64,000 bases of DNA from Phallusia mammillata. Its lineage: Eukaryota > Chordata > Ascidiacea > Phlebobranchia > Ascidiidae. The notes beneath the pieces are model-generated. The model did not search any database and had not been told where the DNA came from. It saw only the letters and a list, made by a program, of their open reading frames with translations. Within the stretch, counting starts at the first letter, position 1. The number at the start of each line of letters is the position of its first letter. Both the position numbers and the translations under genes were made by a program. The stretch spans positions 108,612 through 172,611 of the forward strand of contig QLIY01000104.1 of NCBI GenBank assembly GCA_003260075.1, in the 5' to 3' direction. Shown piece after piece: positions 33,261 through 48,700 of the stretch.

Positions 33261-36222
33261 GCTTCAGCAGGCACGATACGCTCCAGTGAGCAGCAGTGTT
33301 ACGACTAAAAGGTTGCTAGGGTGGTTTGCAAAAATATATAGTGTTACCAGTTGCAAATAAAAGCATTTAAATAGGTTTATCCTGCCATATAAACAAAGTT
33401 TCTACAACTGCCTGCACGCAATATATTCAAAACAAGGTCTTGAAGACCTTTATCTTTTAAATAAAGTCTGTTTTTTGCTTCCAACAACTATAAAGATTCC
33501 TGGAGATATAAAAATCTTGCGGTCTCCTTGTTTTGCAAACGGTTTTTACCACAAAATGCTGATGTCTATTCTCAAAATTCCAAAAAAAGTCAGTTTAAAC
33601 GCACGATGCTTCTCGTAACTGTGTGAATGCATGTGCAGTGCGGCAGAAACTACGGCAAAGTGCAAACGCAGTTTAGATTGCGTGCCACAAATTTACTCGG
33701 CTGTAAATATTCACAACGATCCATGGGGTCACCAATCAGTATGAGAGTAACGTTCACACAAAAATCCACACTCGGGTGGTTGGCGGTTTGCTCATCAAAT
33801 GTAAAATGCCAGGCTGTCCAATTTAGAATTAAAGGAAGTAAAAACGTAACCCGGGTTTATTTCAGACGAACAAAAAGATTCTGTCTATTTTTAACAAAAC
33901 ATTTCCATCTAACTTCCATTATCATTTGATTGTGGGAAAGTATCAAACATTGACGGACGTTATCTGATGTTGAATTGAGGCAAGATAACTGGAATTGATA
34001 AGCCACAACCGAAACACTGACAACGAAATAACTCAAAAATCCAAAAAAAAGTGATTGAAAGATTTTTTTACCAAACATTTCCTACTGCAAACACTGCATA
34101 AAAAAATTGAACTAAATTCTAAAGTAATCTAAACTAATTATTTTGGTCACATTTGGCACAAAGCCAAACTTGCACAAAAACTCCCTGATACCACCAACAA
34201 AGCGGCCAAGTGCCAGAAAACAAAGATTGCATCAAAAAAAGAAATGGCGACTTTAAATCGATTTAACACAGGACGTGTAAACTTTTCTCGGAACATATTT
34301 GCATAAAGTTCTTCTCCGAAATTCGAAAATGTCACACTGCTTATAACGTGAATGGGGTTTGATATCAATTCATCGAGTTATTAAGCAGATATTTGTAATC
34401 ACACGAACGCTGGATTCGATTTAGTATTCACTTAACAGAATATGCTGATAAGCATCATTACTTGATACACATCAACAACATATAACACTATTTCCAGCAA
34501 ATTTTTAGTTTTCACACATGTGATCTTTATGCGAATCAATTTTATTGAGCTGCATGATTTTTATGTCGGGGAACATATATTCTTGAAAATGTTAACAAAC
34601 AAACACATCTGTGATGTAATAGTATCGCATTTATGACTCAACAACGTGATATTATGCACTACATGAAAATTTCCGCTGCACTCAAAACTACCAAACCCTG
34701 CAAAGACTTCCAAAAATATTGTCCACATATTTTACTTGCGAACAACCGAACGACTTGTTACTTCAACACGTATTGAATCGACGACTTGTTGAAATATCGA
34801 AACCTGATTATATTTTACTTGTAATTAATTTTCGGTCTAATGGGATTAAAAAGTAGAAGCATTGTCGATTGATTTATTGAGCGGGTTTCTACCCGACCCG
34901 ATATTTTCGCCCAAATTTATTGAAGTGTCGGCATGATCAATACGATTGTGTCCCGAACTGGCGATACAAATATTCAAGTGGGGGGGGGGGCATGAACATT
35001 TCCGCTGCACACAAAACTACCAAACCCTGCAAAGACTTCCAAAAATTTTGTCCATATATTTTACTTGCGAACAACCGAACGACTTGTTACTTCAACAAGT
35101 GAATCGACCACTTGTTGAAATATCGAAACCTGATTATATTTTAGTTGTAATTAATTTTCGGTCTATTGGGATTAAAAAGTAGAAGCATAGTCGATTGATT
35201 TATTGAGCGGGTTTCTACCCGACCCGATATTTTCGCACAAATCTATTTAAGTGTGGACATGATCAATACGATTGTGTCCCGAACTGGCGATACAAATATT
35301 CAAGTAAGGAAATGGTTTAAAATAAAAACACGAAACGTCAAAAAATGTTTCATCTTTGCATCCGATCCTCGCGAAACGCACAAACTTTCTTGCACCTAAT
35401 CGCTTCTAAAAACCACATCCTATGATATTTATTCCACACATTTATCTGCTTTACTGCAAATACCTGCTAACGTGCTAACCTTATCACAAGTTGTTTTGTT
35501 AAATACCTGGGGGGGGGGGGGGGCGTTTATCTTTGCATCCGATCCTCGCAAAACGCACAAATTTTCTTGCACTTAAATCGCTTCTAAAAACCACATCCTA
35601 TGAAATGTATTTAACATATTCTCTGTTAAACCGCAAATACCTGCTAACGTGCTAACCTAATCACAAGTTGTTTTGTTAAAAATCTGCCTCACTACAAATT
35701 GCATTTCATATCTTTCCTGATGATTAAATTCATCAAAGCTCAAAATATATTGAAATAATGCATATTATGTACACATGTCAAATCAATGCTTATCATACAC
35801 GTGTTCTTACAACACGCGGTGATGTGTTGAACCGATTCGACCTGAAGCTGATTGAAACGCAATTTACTGGCAAATAAATAAGCCCTGATGTGAAAAAGTT
35901 TCGTTACTGGTTCCGGTCGACGGGGCACGGACAAAAGGGTTTGTGACGCAACAATGCTTGAGGTATCGTTTAACCCATCAATTATGTAGCGAACAGACCA
36001 CGTGTCAACAGAACGCTTTATGATGTCACAAGAAACGCCGTAAATGAGCTTTGTAGCGTCGACAAATAAAATCGGACTTTGAAGAATGTTTATTTTTTCT
36101 ACAGCGGAATATAAAAAGCTTTTTAGTGACTATTGAATATTAACGGAAAATATTAATCTATGCAGAAAGCAGACTGCAACCGTTTGTATAATTTCAATAA
36201 CTGTCAGAGACCTTGAATATAC

Positions 36223-36429
36223 TCAATTCATTCTGTTGAAAATGTGCCAAAATTTCTGTTGTCTGAGTGCAAAAGCGCTTTTTTTCAAACTAATAACATT
36301 TTCATAGACCTGTTTAAAAAGTTCGGCTGCATTTATATTTGGACATTTCCACCCGAGGTTAGCGCTCAGTTGTAAACAAGCTTTGTAATAATCCCGCATC
36401 TGACGTAAGATACACGCTTCAGTAATCAT
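36223..36429 (-). other. Candidate coding frame, 68 residues
   Basis: MITEACILRQMRDYYKACLQ then LSANLGWKCPNINAAELFKQ. A GT after FKQ could be a donor and an AG is present upstream, but neither is strong. It sits alone between DGK and gene X; it could be a downstream exon of gene X or chance. Confidence 0.25.
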
Positions 36430-38958
36430 GCATTGAAAACCGGAAAACTAACTTGAAAATTTGATCTATGATGTCATAAAGTATGCTTGTCACAACACAA
36501 ACAGACAACCGAGCAAAAAACAACTTGCTTTCCTGCAAACCGGGTTGTTTTCACGGTTCGACTACTGCGCAGCTTGCAATGAAAACTGTTTGTGTTTTCT
36601 CCGCTCAAATGGGTGACATTTACAAAATACCAGACAAGCTCAAACTGCTACCGCGGTTAAAGGCTGTACTGATGTGAAACAAGCGACTAAACTAATAACA
36701 TCACGACCCATGTTAACTGCTATCGGATGACATTACCGCGGTGTGACAACCACTAAACCAGGAACCCAAACATCATCAGCAAGTTTCGCCACCACAGAAC
36801 ATTGCTGCTAGAAGCGAAATTATGATGATGGCCCGCAGGCAAAGTTGAAGTAAACGAGTTATGTAAGCGATGAAATATGCACAAACTTGAAGCTTGACCT
36901 TTCCCACAATGCCACTGCTCCTCACTTATAATATAAAGGTTGTGCAGACTCGTGAAGTTATTTCACAATGGGTTATCTAGTTCAACACCAAAATTGGCCT
37001 CAGTGATCGCGTGATAGTTGTTTTCAAATGTTTTCAAATATTTGCATGCGTTTTCACTGGCAAATGATTCATACTTAATTGTCATTAAACAGAAAAGTGA
37101 TTTATCAACGTGCCGAAATTTAGTAAGGTTGCAAAACACTGTTGTTAACAGCTATACGTGATCTCAACATTCTTTGTGCTAACATTGCCTCAAATACTTT
37201 CGTTCACTTAAAGGTGGTCGTTGCATTTTCCCGATTAGAGGTTCAACCGCCCGGATTTTCCTATTTAATCCCAGCTATTACCATTTCGGTTACAAATTGG
37301 TGGTTTAGTAACTGGGAAACCGCTATTGTACACGTACACACGTTCATAGGCACCAAGGCACTGGAACTAACAAGTCAGCATCTAATCATAAACTGGCTGG
37401 AAGGTAAAATATCACAGAACTAAATAAAAAGTTTTAAAATCAAGCGCAGATTTATCACAAAGAGGTATCAAGCCATTCTTGTGCAACCGAGCATGCTAAA
37501 GAGTGTAGAAGTGGTTTCCAACTTCTTCAACCTTTCTGAACTACACTAAAATCCAAACTATAAATTTTGGATGTAGATTTTTGCTGGACGATTTGCTAAC
37601 GACACTTTACTACTTTACAGCATCAGAATTTGCAAAATTTTGCTCAAAACTTCAGTTTACATGGTTGACTGCTCCAAGCTAGTTCGGAACCAGCATTCTG
37701 CACATATAAGACTTCCAGCACTGACTACTTGACACAGGTTGGAGCCCCTACAGTGCACAACACAAACACAGACGATGTATAGGACTCATGACAGCGTAGT
37801 GAAATAGCAGCAGTTCCACCAGTACGTGTTTGCGCAAAACATAAGTAGCTTGAATACCAAGTAGTTGGTGACGTGACTCAGAGGTCAGGGGTCAAACATG
37901 AAATCTACATATTACGTAAATCACTACTCCTTGCCGAACATGTTACTACCATTTTGCGCCGAGTTTGCAAAAAATATGATATTTTACAACTCGTAAAACA
38001 AGTCACATTTTACGTAAGTCTGACCTTAATAAATCATCCTTCTGCTAATTTGGTGAATATTTTTGCTTTAGTTTAAGTGATTGCGGAATTGATGTATATG
38101 CTTAATAACAAAGCAACGTTTATTTCGTTGGGTGGGCGCGTTAACACGAAAAACTTTCAGTAATCTATTTGTGTTCCTCCACTACCAGGGCTGCAAAAAC
38201 TAAGCTGGTGTCTACGATCTTTACTAACAACATGAACACTGTGCAATGACAGCTACCTGTGTTACGCATCACCCTCATCACAAAACATCAACACAGATCA
38301 CTCTATGACGTCACAAACTACCCTGACAGCTCAATCTCAGTGGCAGGAGGAAGCGCCATGGAATAAGAGGTTTTTGACGGGTTTGCAGCTCAATCAACGA
38401 GCTATTGAGGTTTTGCGTATTGGGCAGAAAAATGGGATTTTAATAAGAATTGCCTGGAAGGTTAGAAATGACGTCAAACGGTTTGAAAGGCTGGTCTGCT
38501 TATTTTACAGTTTTAAGTTAAACCCATACGGCATTTAATTTCCTGCAAGTTAACAATTACGTGCTGTTGCAGCGATGCACAAGAGCTGCACGATTATTTT
38601 TAGCGACCGAAACTGATTTAAACAAAACAGTAACAAACAATGGCTGGAAAGCAGATGCCATTTATCTTGAAATTTTTATCCAGGCTTTGTGCGAATTTCC
38701 TTGAAACGAAAAACTGTTCAAACGAAATTGTTGGACGTATGTTGCAAATCTGCTTTTTAACCATTCAAAAACACTTGACTAGATGCTGAACATTTTGTAG
38801 TCTCCCTACAGCAATTCGAGAAACATAGCATTAAAGTAAGATTCCCTACATCCATTCAAAAGCGTCATTGTTATTCTAACTGTAACCACAGCTTCACACA
38901 CACTAGAAAATTCAATAAATCTTCAATAAATCAACTCCTCAGCTGAATTGGTCTACGT

Positions 38959-39156
38959 CAGTGGTTCTCAAACTTTTTTTGTTGCGACTCCCATGGACAA
39001 GTTTTTCTGGGCTTGCGACGCACCAGCAAATAAAAGTTAATGAGGAAACTTATTATTGAAGATGTTTTTACTGTTACAACAACAAAAAGCCACGAAACAG
39101 AACTATTCTGCGACTCCCTTGGAAAATTGAAGCGACGCACAGTTTGAGAACCACTG
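38959..39156. mobile_element. Intact hAT-type MITE, 198 bp
   Basis: Inverted ends CAGTGGTTCTCAAACT with identical 8-bp target duplications GTCTACGT at 38951-38958 and 39157-39164. GCGAC followed by TCCC recurs near both ends. No coding capacity. Confidence 0.92.
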
Positions 39157-42100
39157 GTCTACGTGATCAAGACTTTACACCAAGACAGCCTTCTACATAA
39201 AACCACAACAAACTACGCGACCGACAGCGTGTTTCAAGCAGCCTAACCACTTCCTTATCAACCCCAAGCATCGCCTGCACTTGTCTTGTGACGTCATAGA
39301 CAGTACTGTGCGCTCACACAGGTAGAACGGAGATAAACGTTTTGTCTGTTTAAATTGGTTCTTTGAGAGTGTCTTGTTTACTATAGCTGATAATATCAAG
39401 GCAATATGGCCTGGACAGTGAGCTGTTTACTTTTATTATATTATTAGCTCGTCTGAATGTAGATTTAAAATGTTATAAATTCCAAAACTTTTGACATACA
39501 TTTAAATGCGTTGAAACTACATTTTAAAATGAGATAAGAATTGTTGTTTCTATTAAGGCAGTTTGAGGCCGAGCGGCTCACGTCAAACGTTCGAGCGGTG
39601 GTAATTGTTTAGCATAACTATTGTTCAATTTTGATACACTATTGGGCATGCGGATCGTATTTCCATGTTAGACCGGCTGAAGGAAACAGGCATCAAGCTA
39701 AAATGTGTTCGTGTTCAGCCACTCAAGCCTGTTCAGCTCTTCACGTTTCACATTTTAATCGATTGTTTTCTACATTTATGCTGCAAACCCACACCATTCG
39801 AATGAAAGCGTTTTTAAACGTTTGAAATAGTCAAAAATGATAGCAAAACCAACACGCCCCACTTAGTAACACGCATTACTTAGAAACTATTCAGTATTTA
39901 AAACTAGTAATTAAAAAAAACATTTACATCACAACAGTTTTAAGCTTTTTGTAAATTAAAACTGAAACATTGTCTAAAGAGTTCAGTTTCTAATGCTTAT
40001 TTGTGACACGGGTAATATTTTACTATTTTGCATCTCTATGTCATCACAAATAGATGATTTCTTTCAAATGTGTTGCATACTAAAGACCACTTTTTAAACT
40101 TTAAACATTTGTTCATCTTATCTTATGTGTACAACATAAAAGAGTAATTGCAAATTTTAACCAAATGTTCATTAACGTGTTCAGACAATACTTTGGCAAT
40201 TATCAATTGTTAGCCTTTTTCCTGTTTCTACATTTTTTGTACAAAACACTGTTCAAACTGCCAACATAACATTTTCTACTACGATCACAAGTTAAATTGT
40301 TGTGTGATATGTTTGTCAGCTAATCTGTATGTTATGAACACCTCAATGCGCCTTGCTATCGTACTTGCAGTACTTGTGATAAAAACGCATTTGTCCTGGT
40401 CACGACAACAGCAATGTTATGTAGATTGCAGTAATGCAATTCTTACATCTTCCTGGCTAACGAATATCTTCCTGGCTAACAGATGCGTTTTATCTTTTGT
40501 CTGTGCCAAACGATTTTCGATAATCCACCCAAAGAGCAAAATTGTTGCGTTTAAAGTCGTGTTCGTCGAAAAATATGGCTGACATTAATACGAAGTGAGT
40601 CGCGGCACGAAAAATTGCCCGCAATTGTTTCGAAATGTCGAAACAACAAACTTAAATGTCAAACCGTGACTGGGACATCCTACATGAGTTAACGAGATTA
40701 TTGTGTCAGAAGGTTGCACGGCATTTCCATGCAACGTAAACAACATACCACCTTGTCGCTGAACATTCCAGTGTGGCGTTTTAAAATGCTTTCACTTAAA
40801 GGGCGAATTACTTTTCAACAAAAAGTGCTAACGTGTTTTAAAACAATTTAAAGGTCACATCGTGCAACACAAATAGCGATAAAATGTTGCCGCCTTTTTG
40901 GGGTGTTTAGGTTGTTCCAAGAAAAAACACTAAATAGTGGACACAGTTAACTTAAAGATGGTCGAAAGGGTACTTGGAATAAACGAAGCTTTTATGCACA
41001 AATATTTCTGTAAACCAATTAAATCTATGACATGTTTTGGACTTTCCAAATGGCAAAGAATAAGGAAGAATATGTACGAGTAGATAACGGTGAAACCAAC
41101 CGAAGATAAAATCATTGGACAAATCAATGTATACGAATCATAATCATTACTCAATTGATAATAAAACATCCGCATTTTTTCACTAACAAACGACGTAATT
41201 CTGTTTTGGTAAACATTTCAACTCGTAACTAGAGAGTAACTTTTGATAACTCGCAATTATAACAATTTTGCAAAACCGGAAACGTATACAACGTATGTAC
41301 GAGTTTAATTGTGATGACAACAATGGTTTCATTTCAATTTTTCGTTTCCTGTGCTGCGAGCCACTGACAGTTCGGTTGGAAATTTTGTTGCACAAACAAC
41401 TCTATCAGCCTTTCTACTCAAGAAACTGCATTTTTACATTGTATGTAGGTTTTAAGATAATTTTACGTTCGTCTGACCAAAGTCGTGTTAAAAAGCCCGG
41501 TTTAAGCGTGAAATGTGTAATATGATAATGCAAAAAAAAATATCAAACATAATTGGGGAAATTCTAAAAACACAGGAAATCTAGCAGCTTCTGCTTCACC
41601 CTTACTTAAAACCTGCCACCCTTGCAAAACACAATCTTAATCTGCTTCTGATTTACTTTGAAACACCAGCGTGATTAACAAAAGATACGGCGTCCTATTA
41701 ATTTCCAGCTACACTTAGAAAACGCCTAAACTCATCTCATTGTGAGCAACAATAGCTGAAAAAAAGTCGTCACACAGGGTATTATTGATGCTGAGCAGTT
41801 TATCGATCAGCTGTCTGTAAATATAACACTCTAATATCGACCTACTTTCAACACGGGGCGAAAAAATTAACTAGCAACAAGCCACAAAATATGTGCTTAC
41901 TGCTGCCCACTAGCGCCGCATATAAATGAATATGTACAAACGCTAAAGGCGCAAAAGATCATCGTCAGTTGAAATGAAAAGTCCCTTGATGCCATAACTG
42001 AAAATGTCGTTTAATGTCAAAAACACTTCGCATTTTAGCGAGTAATAAATGCTATATTTCACACAAAACATTTAAAAACTTATTCGCGCGTTTTAGGGCG

Positions 42101-43029
42101 TAAAACTATTTTATTGACTTAACAAAGTCATTTGCAACTTGGCGCACTTGTAATCTAGACATAAAATTTCCAATTCGCAAACGAACATAAGAAAACATTT
42201 TTTCTGATGAAAAGCATGTTGTGATGACAATAACTTTAACAGTGTATAACTTTTCAAAAATTCAGTGTTGTAATTTAGCATCTGGGAGTTAAGCTTAAAT
42301 TTGCTTAAACTACTTAAAGTCAACATACAGAAAGCCTTTGGCTGGTGACAGAATTGCGAACCAACTGTCAAACAAGCTATAAATCATCTCCATGTAGATG
42401 TTGTGAGATTCACATGTGCGACAGCAGATCAAGTACACGATTGCTAAAGTATTCATTTGTGGACGAATTAATATTCATCAGAACAGTGTATTCCAACAGA
42501 GAAAGATGAAATATAATTTACCCGATTTGGACAATTTGGTTTCTGCAATACTATGTACTCACGCTTGTTTGTGTTTGTCCCGATGTTTGTGTTTGTCACA
42601 GTTTTGTAGCAATAATTTGCTAAGAAGAATATTTGGGCTTTTAAACCGGTCAAGTAATTAAAATGACAAAAATGGTGGCAACCTTAGAATAATAAGAACA
42701 AGCACAATATCCTCCAAACATCGGTAATAAAAACTTCGTTGAAAACGTACAATGTCAACGTGGTGTACAAATACATATTCAAGTATCACATTATTTTTGC
42801 TCCAAACGTTCTGCAAGTGATTGGTGAATGGTGCGCATTGATCTAGACCAGCCAAGTTCAAAGTCGACTCATTAGTGGGTTTGTTAATCAAACAAACTCG
42901 CCCAACAACTCATTACTGGTAATGTATTGATTTGCAAAGCATGATGGAAAAGTTTCAAATCTCCCAAATGAATTTCTAACATTGGTCTGGTTTCATGTTG
43001 GCAAAGTTTTCTTATTGTATTGTCTTCAT

Positions 43030-43386
43030 CTGTGATTCTTCATTGCTTTGCGACCCCCGTTTAAGGTTTTCTAACACAACGGGACCCCTTTACAAACACA
43101 TTTAAGACGTTTTACTTCCAGAAATGTGTTCATCATGTCACCATAAATCCTTTCAATATTTCATCATTTTTCACCAACAAAAGCCAAAAACGCAATCATA
43201 GAAGTGTACAATTGCAAATGCTGTCGCAATCAAGCTGTTGTGTGAGTTACTATGCTAACAAGATGTCAGGGGGAAAAGTTGGTATAAAATCATCCTGAGT
43301 TGGGTCAAGTCTTCGCGAGTTCGCGACCACTAAAAAGTGCTTGTCCACCCCTTTGGGGGTCGCAACCCCCAGGTTAAGAAACACTG
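43030..43386. mobile_element. hAT-type MITE, diverged ends
   Basis: Right end on the minus strand is CAGTGTTTCTTAACCTGGGG then TTGCGACCCCC; left end CTGTGATTCTTCATTGCTTT then GCGACCCCC. Flanks GTCTTCAT (43022-43029) and GTCTACAG (43387-43394) agree at 6 of 8. Confidence 0.65.
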
Positions 43387-45703
43387 GTCTACAGTATTCA
43401 GGTCACCCAGACTTTATACGCGGATGAAACCAACTCGCAGTGCAAAAGGTAGATATCGTATTTCAACAACAGGGCATAGCACGAACGTGGCGTGCACTAA
43501 TAATCCAAAATATTCGATTCTAATTCAGTTTCTTTTCTGTTTTGACAATAAATTTAGAACCGCGTCTTTGAAGACGGCAATCCAAGAAGCTCGGCTCCAA
43601 TATACCAGACTCGACGTCCGTAATTAGATTTCCTTTTCATTCCCGCATTCATACAAAGTGACAGGGGACGCTTTTTCGGCTTGTAAATCTGATCGTGACA
43701 AACAGAGGGCTCTATGACGTCACAATCTTTCAACAATGGCCAAACGACATATGAATGGTGGAAAAGCGCGCAACAACAATCGACTCATAGAGTTCTATTT
43801 CAGTAGTTTCGAACAAATGAATCGCTGTATTGGTGAAACACGCGGTAGGTTTGGCGTTGGCACAATTTACTTTGATCTAAAAATACAGAGAACGACTTTT
43901 ACTCGGTTGTTGTGAAGAGTTTACATCACCTGATTTACGTCACTGTACAAACACAAAGTGGACTCAACCAGTGACGCGGGCTTGTAAGGTTTACTCAGGA
44001 ACATAAAATTCACGATGTATGCGGATGGGCTTGTGACAAGGAGGCGATAAAAGTTTACAGCAGGGGCATGAAGTAACCGCAGATGGCAGAAACCCGGTGA
44101 GGAGTGAAACCAAAACTTCAAGCCATTCCTGTTGTCTTTATAGAGGAAGTTGACGATGCTTCGTAAATCTGCCGTCAAACTTTCTCCCACACCAGTTTAA
44201 CTCATAAAATCCTTTTTTACAAACAAATCCAATTTTTTTTTTCCTGATGATTTCTGACAATGCATTGTGTGACACAAATCAACAAGAAGACAACTTGATA
44301 TTAACGATCGATTTGGGGCCATTGACAGTTATGCATTGACTTATCCGACCAATACAAACTTATCTTTCGGTCAAACTTGACTAATGACGAATACAATTTA
44401 AACATTGTCACAAACTCGACAAGCGAATGGTCGAATAAATTCTACGAAACTTTGCATAAACCAGACAACTTTGCACGAGATTGAGGTTTGCATCAGAAAA
44501 CCAACCAAAGTAGCAGAAATCATGAATAGATTCCCCCTAACATCAAAGCGTCCAGTTAGCAGGTCTATTCAGCTGCTCAACAGAATGACCGAGCTTAAAT
44601 GTAGGTCAGGACTACATCCGGGAAACTTAAAGCTATTTCTGGTGGATTTCCCACAAAATTTGGTTGATTGACAGGATGACGTCACACAACTACGTATGCA
44701 AGCGCACGTGTTACCACAATTAGAGGTCAAACTATATCAGACCTTGACGATTTAAGAAAAGCATGGTTTTATCAGGAGTTGTAACAAAATCTTTGATAAT
44801 TTTGATGTAACTTATAAACGATCAAAAAAGCGAGTTTTGCGCAGTCAGCCGTGTCACATATTTTAGTCATTGGGGGAAAAAATCAAATTTCTTTATCCAC
44901 AAACAGTTTGCCCAAAACCCTGGTATAAACACGACCGGTTTAGACCCCAATATTTTCACGACTGAAAGTTTTAAGCTTGCTCGCAAACCAGCTTTAAGTG
45001 ATAAAGTGAAACATTTTGTTAGATTCAATATAGTTTCACAACTCTGCAACGAAACACGGAATATAAGAGTTGGTGGCTAAAAGCTGAATAATTGATGAAA
45101 ACATTGAGAACAAAAACTGTCATTTACGTCACTTTATAGCGGCCCACTTTCATCTCTATAGTGCATTATGATGTCACAACTGTTTTCGTCCTAAAATATC
45201 GGTCGATGTGACGTCACATTGTCTCGCTTCCTCTTCAAATGAAAGTACGTCACAGGGGAAATTTAGTGTATTGTGAGCACACAATGGACATAAAACTATG
45301 AATTCCATGTGTTGCTACATTATGTTCACTCTGTTATGACTTTGGCAAGCGTTGATATTTACCATTATCTGATTTACATTCGTTGCCATGACAACTAAAG
45401 CAAACCAACGGAAAACACAAAACCGGAATTTCACGGATTTTGTTTTGGTGGCTAAATAAGAGAGTTGAAAGCAATTTTCTGTGGTTGCATGTAAGGGAAA
45501 CGGCAATGATATGTTTTGTGACCGCTGGACAGATTTCCCATTGTAACGAGGGAACAATTGTGTCTGTAGATATTACGTGAAAGTTTGACCCTAAACAACC
45601 GCTTAAGTACAGCAACTAAATCCACGGCAGACATCACATACCCTCGAAACAAGGTTTAGGAAGAAAATATGTGAAATGCGTTGAGGTGTAAAACCAAGCT
45701 TAC

Positions 45704-48700
45704 CTGTAAGACACGCGGTGTGCTGAGGTTCTCCGCTCGGTTAAATGATCGCTCGTTGGATATTCCGCTGGCAATCGGACGTCGTCGGTATTAACTACAT
45801 AACACAGCAGATTTAAGGTAATGCATCGATTAAGCTGCCTGATGCAGGGAGTCTTATGGCACCTACAAAATCAATGCACGCCATCTGTTACTTTACATGG
45901 GAAACCTTCAAGCGCAAACACAGACAACCGAAACAAATGGTTTAGAACGGTAACACACCGTGTTCAGTTATAAGCAAAGCCGTACATGATGTAAAGTGTT
46001 TGGTTTCAACACATTGTACAAATAGGCCATACACTGGTGCTTTAAATTAAACGAAAAACATTATTTAAACTTTTTAACAAAATAACAAATCCTATTTACA
46101 TCTGGTGGCAGAACTCAAAAAACATTGATCTACTCTTAAAGCAGATGAAATGTTTTGTCTGCATTGTGGTTTGTTTTTACATAAAAGTAACTAGTAACCT
46201 TTGTAATCTATCTTATATTTACAAATTTCTAACCTTAACACATTTCTGTATATTTCATAACCTACATTAAACTCAACAGTATTAATTTCCACATAAAACA
46301 TTTGTAGAATGTACCCAAGCTATACACAGTACTACAATCTGTGCGGCTAAGACAAGTCAGGCATTGTTCATTTATTTCCTAAATCACATACATAGATGCT
46401 GGCAGGATGGCACTGGGTTAGTCATAGTTTACAGTACAGCGCTTCACTAAACCAAAACAATTCCATCTACTAACATCGCTCCCATTGCTGTAAACATTTA
46501 AAAACTTGCATATTGTGTGAAAGTTTCAGCCAAACTGTTACTTTTTATCCAAAAATACCTTCCATAAATAAGCCATTGATGTTACAAAATGCTTCTAAGT
46601 TATCAACTTTAGTATTTTATCACAAGTCAACCGAATGTTTTCATCGCTAGTTATGATGAGAATTTGTTTATTGCTGTTAGGAAACACCTACCTATCGTGT
46701 TATGAGTTAAAAATACATGTTCAGAATATAATATTTATAAGTCCCGTCCAGTAAGTGATATTTATAGAAAACTATATTAAGCTTACAAACTTTTAAACTT
46801 GCTTTAGAACTTTTAAATAGGATGGGATTTAAAATAGGATTAGTTGTGTGATGAATTTATTTATTGTAAGGTTGGCTGGCTTTAGAACAGTGAGTTTTTT
46901 TTATCTTCCTCATCTGTCATATTTAACAGTGAAGGAGGTATTTTGGGCTCACAGTGGTTCCATGGGACAGATTAACAGGTATTTTAAGGCTATGCATCAA
47001 ACACTTTAATCCAGCTAAGCACCTTTTTTGAGCTGGATCTCAATTAGGTGATTTAAATTTAAAACATGAATATGATGCACCACATTAACCTTATATTTAA
47101 AAAAACATTATATAAAGGACAAACACAACCATGAAATTACTTAGTTCATGTAAAAGGAAATACAATCTAGTAATTTATTTATTTACAATGATCTCAAAAA
47201 AATTATTATTTTATAAATTTCAAATATCTTTCAAACACAAACATTTTCATGTGAAGTTTTATTCTTATTTTTCTCATAAGATCTACACAGAAAATCTTGG
47301 ATACAACATATTTGTACATAAATTTCTATTGATTTATAGTTACCTGTTTCTATTGCACCGTAATCTTTCGAGCTTGTTGCATCTTCGCTGTTTCTGTAAC
47401 TTTCCGAGCCCGCTCGACTAAATCTGTCCGACAGACTGTCCAAAGATCCTGAAATCAATAATACGGTGTTAAATCCATTTCAGTAATCCACTCTGTCTCC
47501 GTTAAGTGAATTCTATTTAGGGATAAATGTTGTTGAGTTTTATGCATTAGGAAGGGAGAAATTGTTTTCCAATTTAAAACGGAACAAAAAAAATTTCAAG
47601 TAAAGATTTTATTGTGTTTAGTTTAGTGTTTAAATTTTAAAAATAAACCCACAAAAAGCATTTTATTATTTTTCACATATAAAAGCAAAATTAAAAAAAA
47701 AAAAATTGAACCAACAAAAAAACACCTTTTTGTTTTGTTTTCTTCAGCAATCCAGATTTATTGTCTGGAAACAAAACACAAACATTCACTGAATATCCAA
47801 AGGTAGTGAAAGTCAATATAATCCTCAGTAATTTAAAGTTACAAATAAAGTTAACTTTCAATGAGAAATCAAATGCTAACATAAGGTTTAGTTTGCAGAG
47901 TGCAGATAAATTAACTTCAGTCTCCTAACACAAGAATTATTGCCTGGAGACATAAATTCCATTTAAGCATGTGTTTACAGATGCAACAAGTTTTAAGTGG
48001 CCCAAATTAACACAAGTTGCTGCAATGTAGCCAAAGCAATCCACTTGCAAAACTTAAATTCTTGCAACTGTAAATTCCCATTTTTTACTGAAGATTTTTA
48101 AATGCACTTTTGCAATTTTTGTAAGTTAAGAAAAAGCTCATAGACAAAACATTAAGAACACTTGAAAACCCAACTATCTAAACCACCAAACTCAACTAAA
48201 CATATTACAAAATATTACAGAAGTTGCCTTATCAAAACTTAAATAGCAATGGTGCCAGTTATTCAATTGTTTTGTCTCCCTCAGCACCGATAGTAGGAAA
48301 GGAAATAGTGATGCTATCATTAATCAACTGACCACAGACTCTCAATTCGCAATACTGCCTGCGCTGTGGTGCTATGGATAAAAACTACATGCCTGAGTAG
48401 ACCACATCGTGACCATAACAAAGTTTTTCGTGTCATGCTACTGGCTTCAAAGCGTTACACTGGGTAAGATATGAAGCCATAATTGCTTAAATACTACAAT
48501 TTAGTTAAAGTCGAGCCCAAAAAAAATTAAATATATATATAACTTGTTTAAAAACATGAAAGAAAGTTTACATCAAGGTAAATATATTCCAATAATAATG
48601 TTTTAACCAAAACTGCATTTGTTACGATTAATGCAAATTTTAATGCGATTTTCAGTGAGCTAATTTTCAAATCTGTGTTAGTGTTACATAAATAGAAGCA

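Larger units (their letters stand above)
33261..45703. other. Gene-poor stretch between DGK and gene X
   Basis: No convincing exon. Contains the hAT elements 38959-39156 and 43030-43386 and two duplicated blocks joined by G runs (34980-34990, 35509-35523). DGK upstream sequence must lie just above 33260. Confidence 0.5.

Noticed and set aside
43554-43736. Minus-strand frame with KPKKRPLSLCMNAGMKRK
   Set aside because: Looked coding at first, but it has no clear acceptor or donor and no link in phase to gene X.
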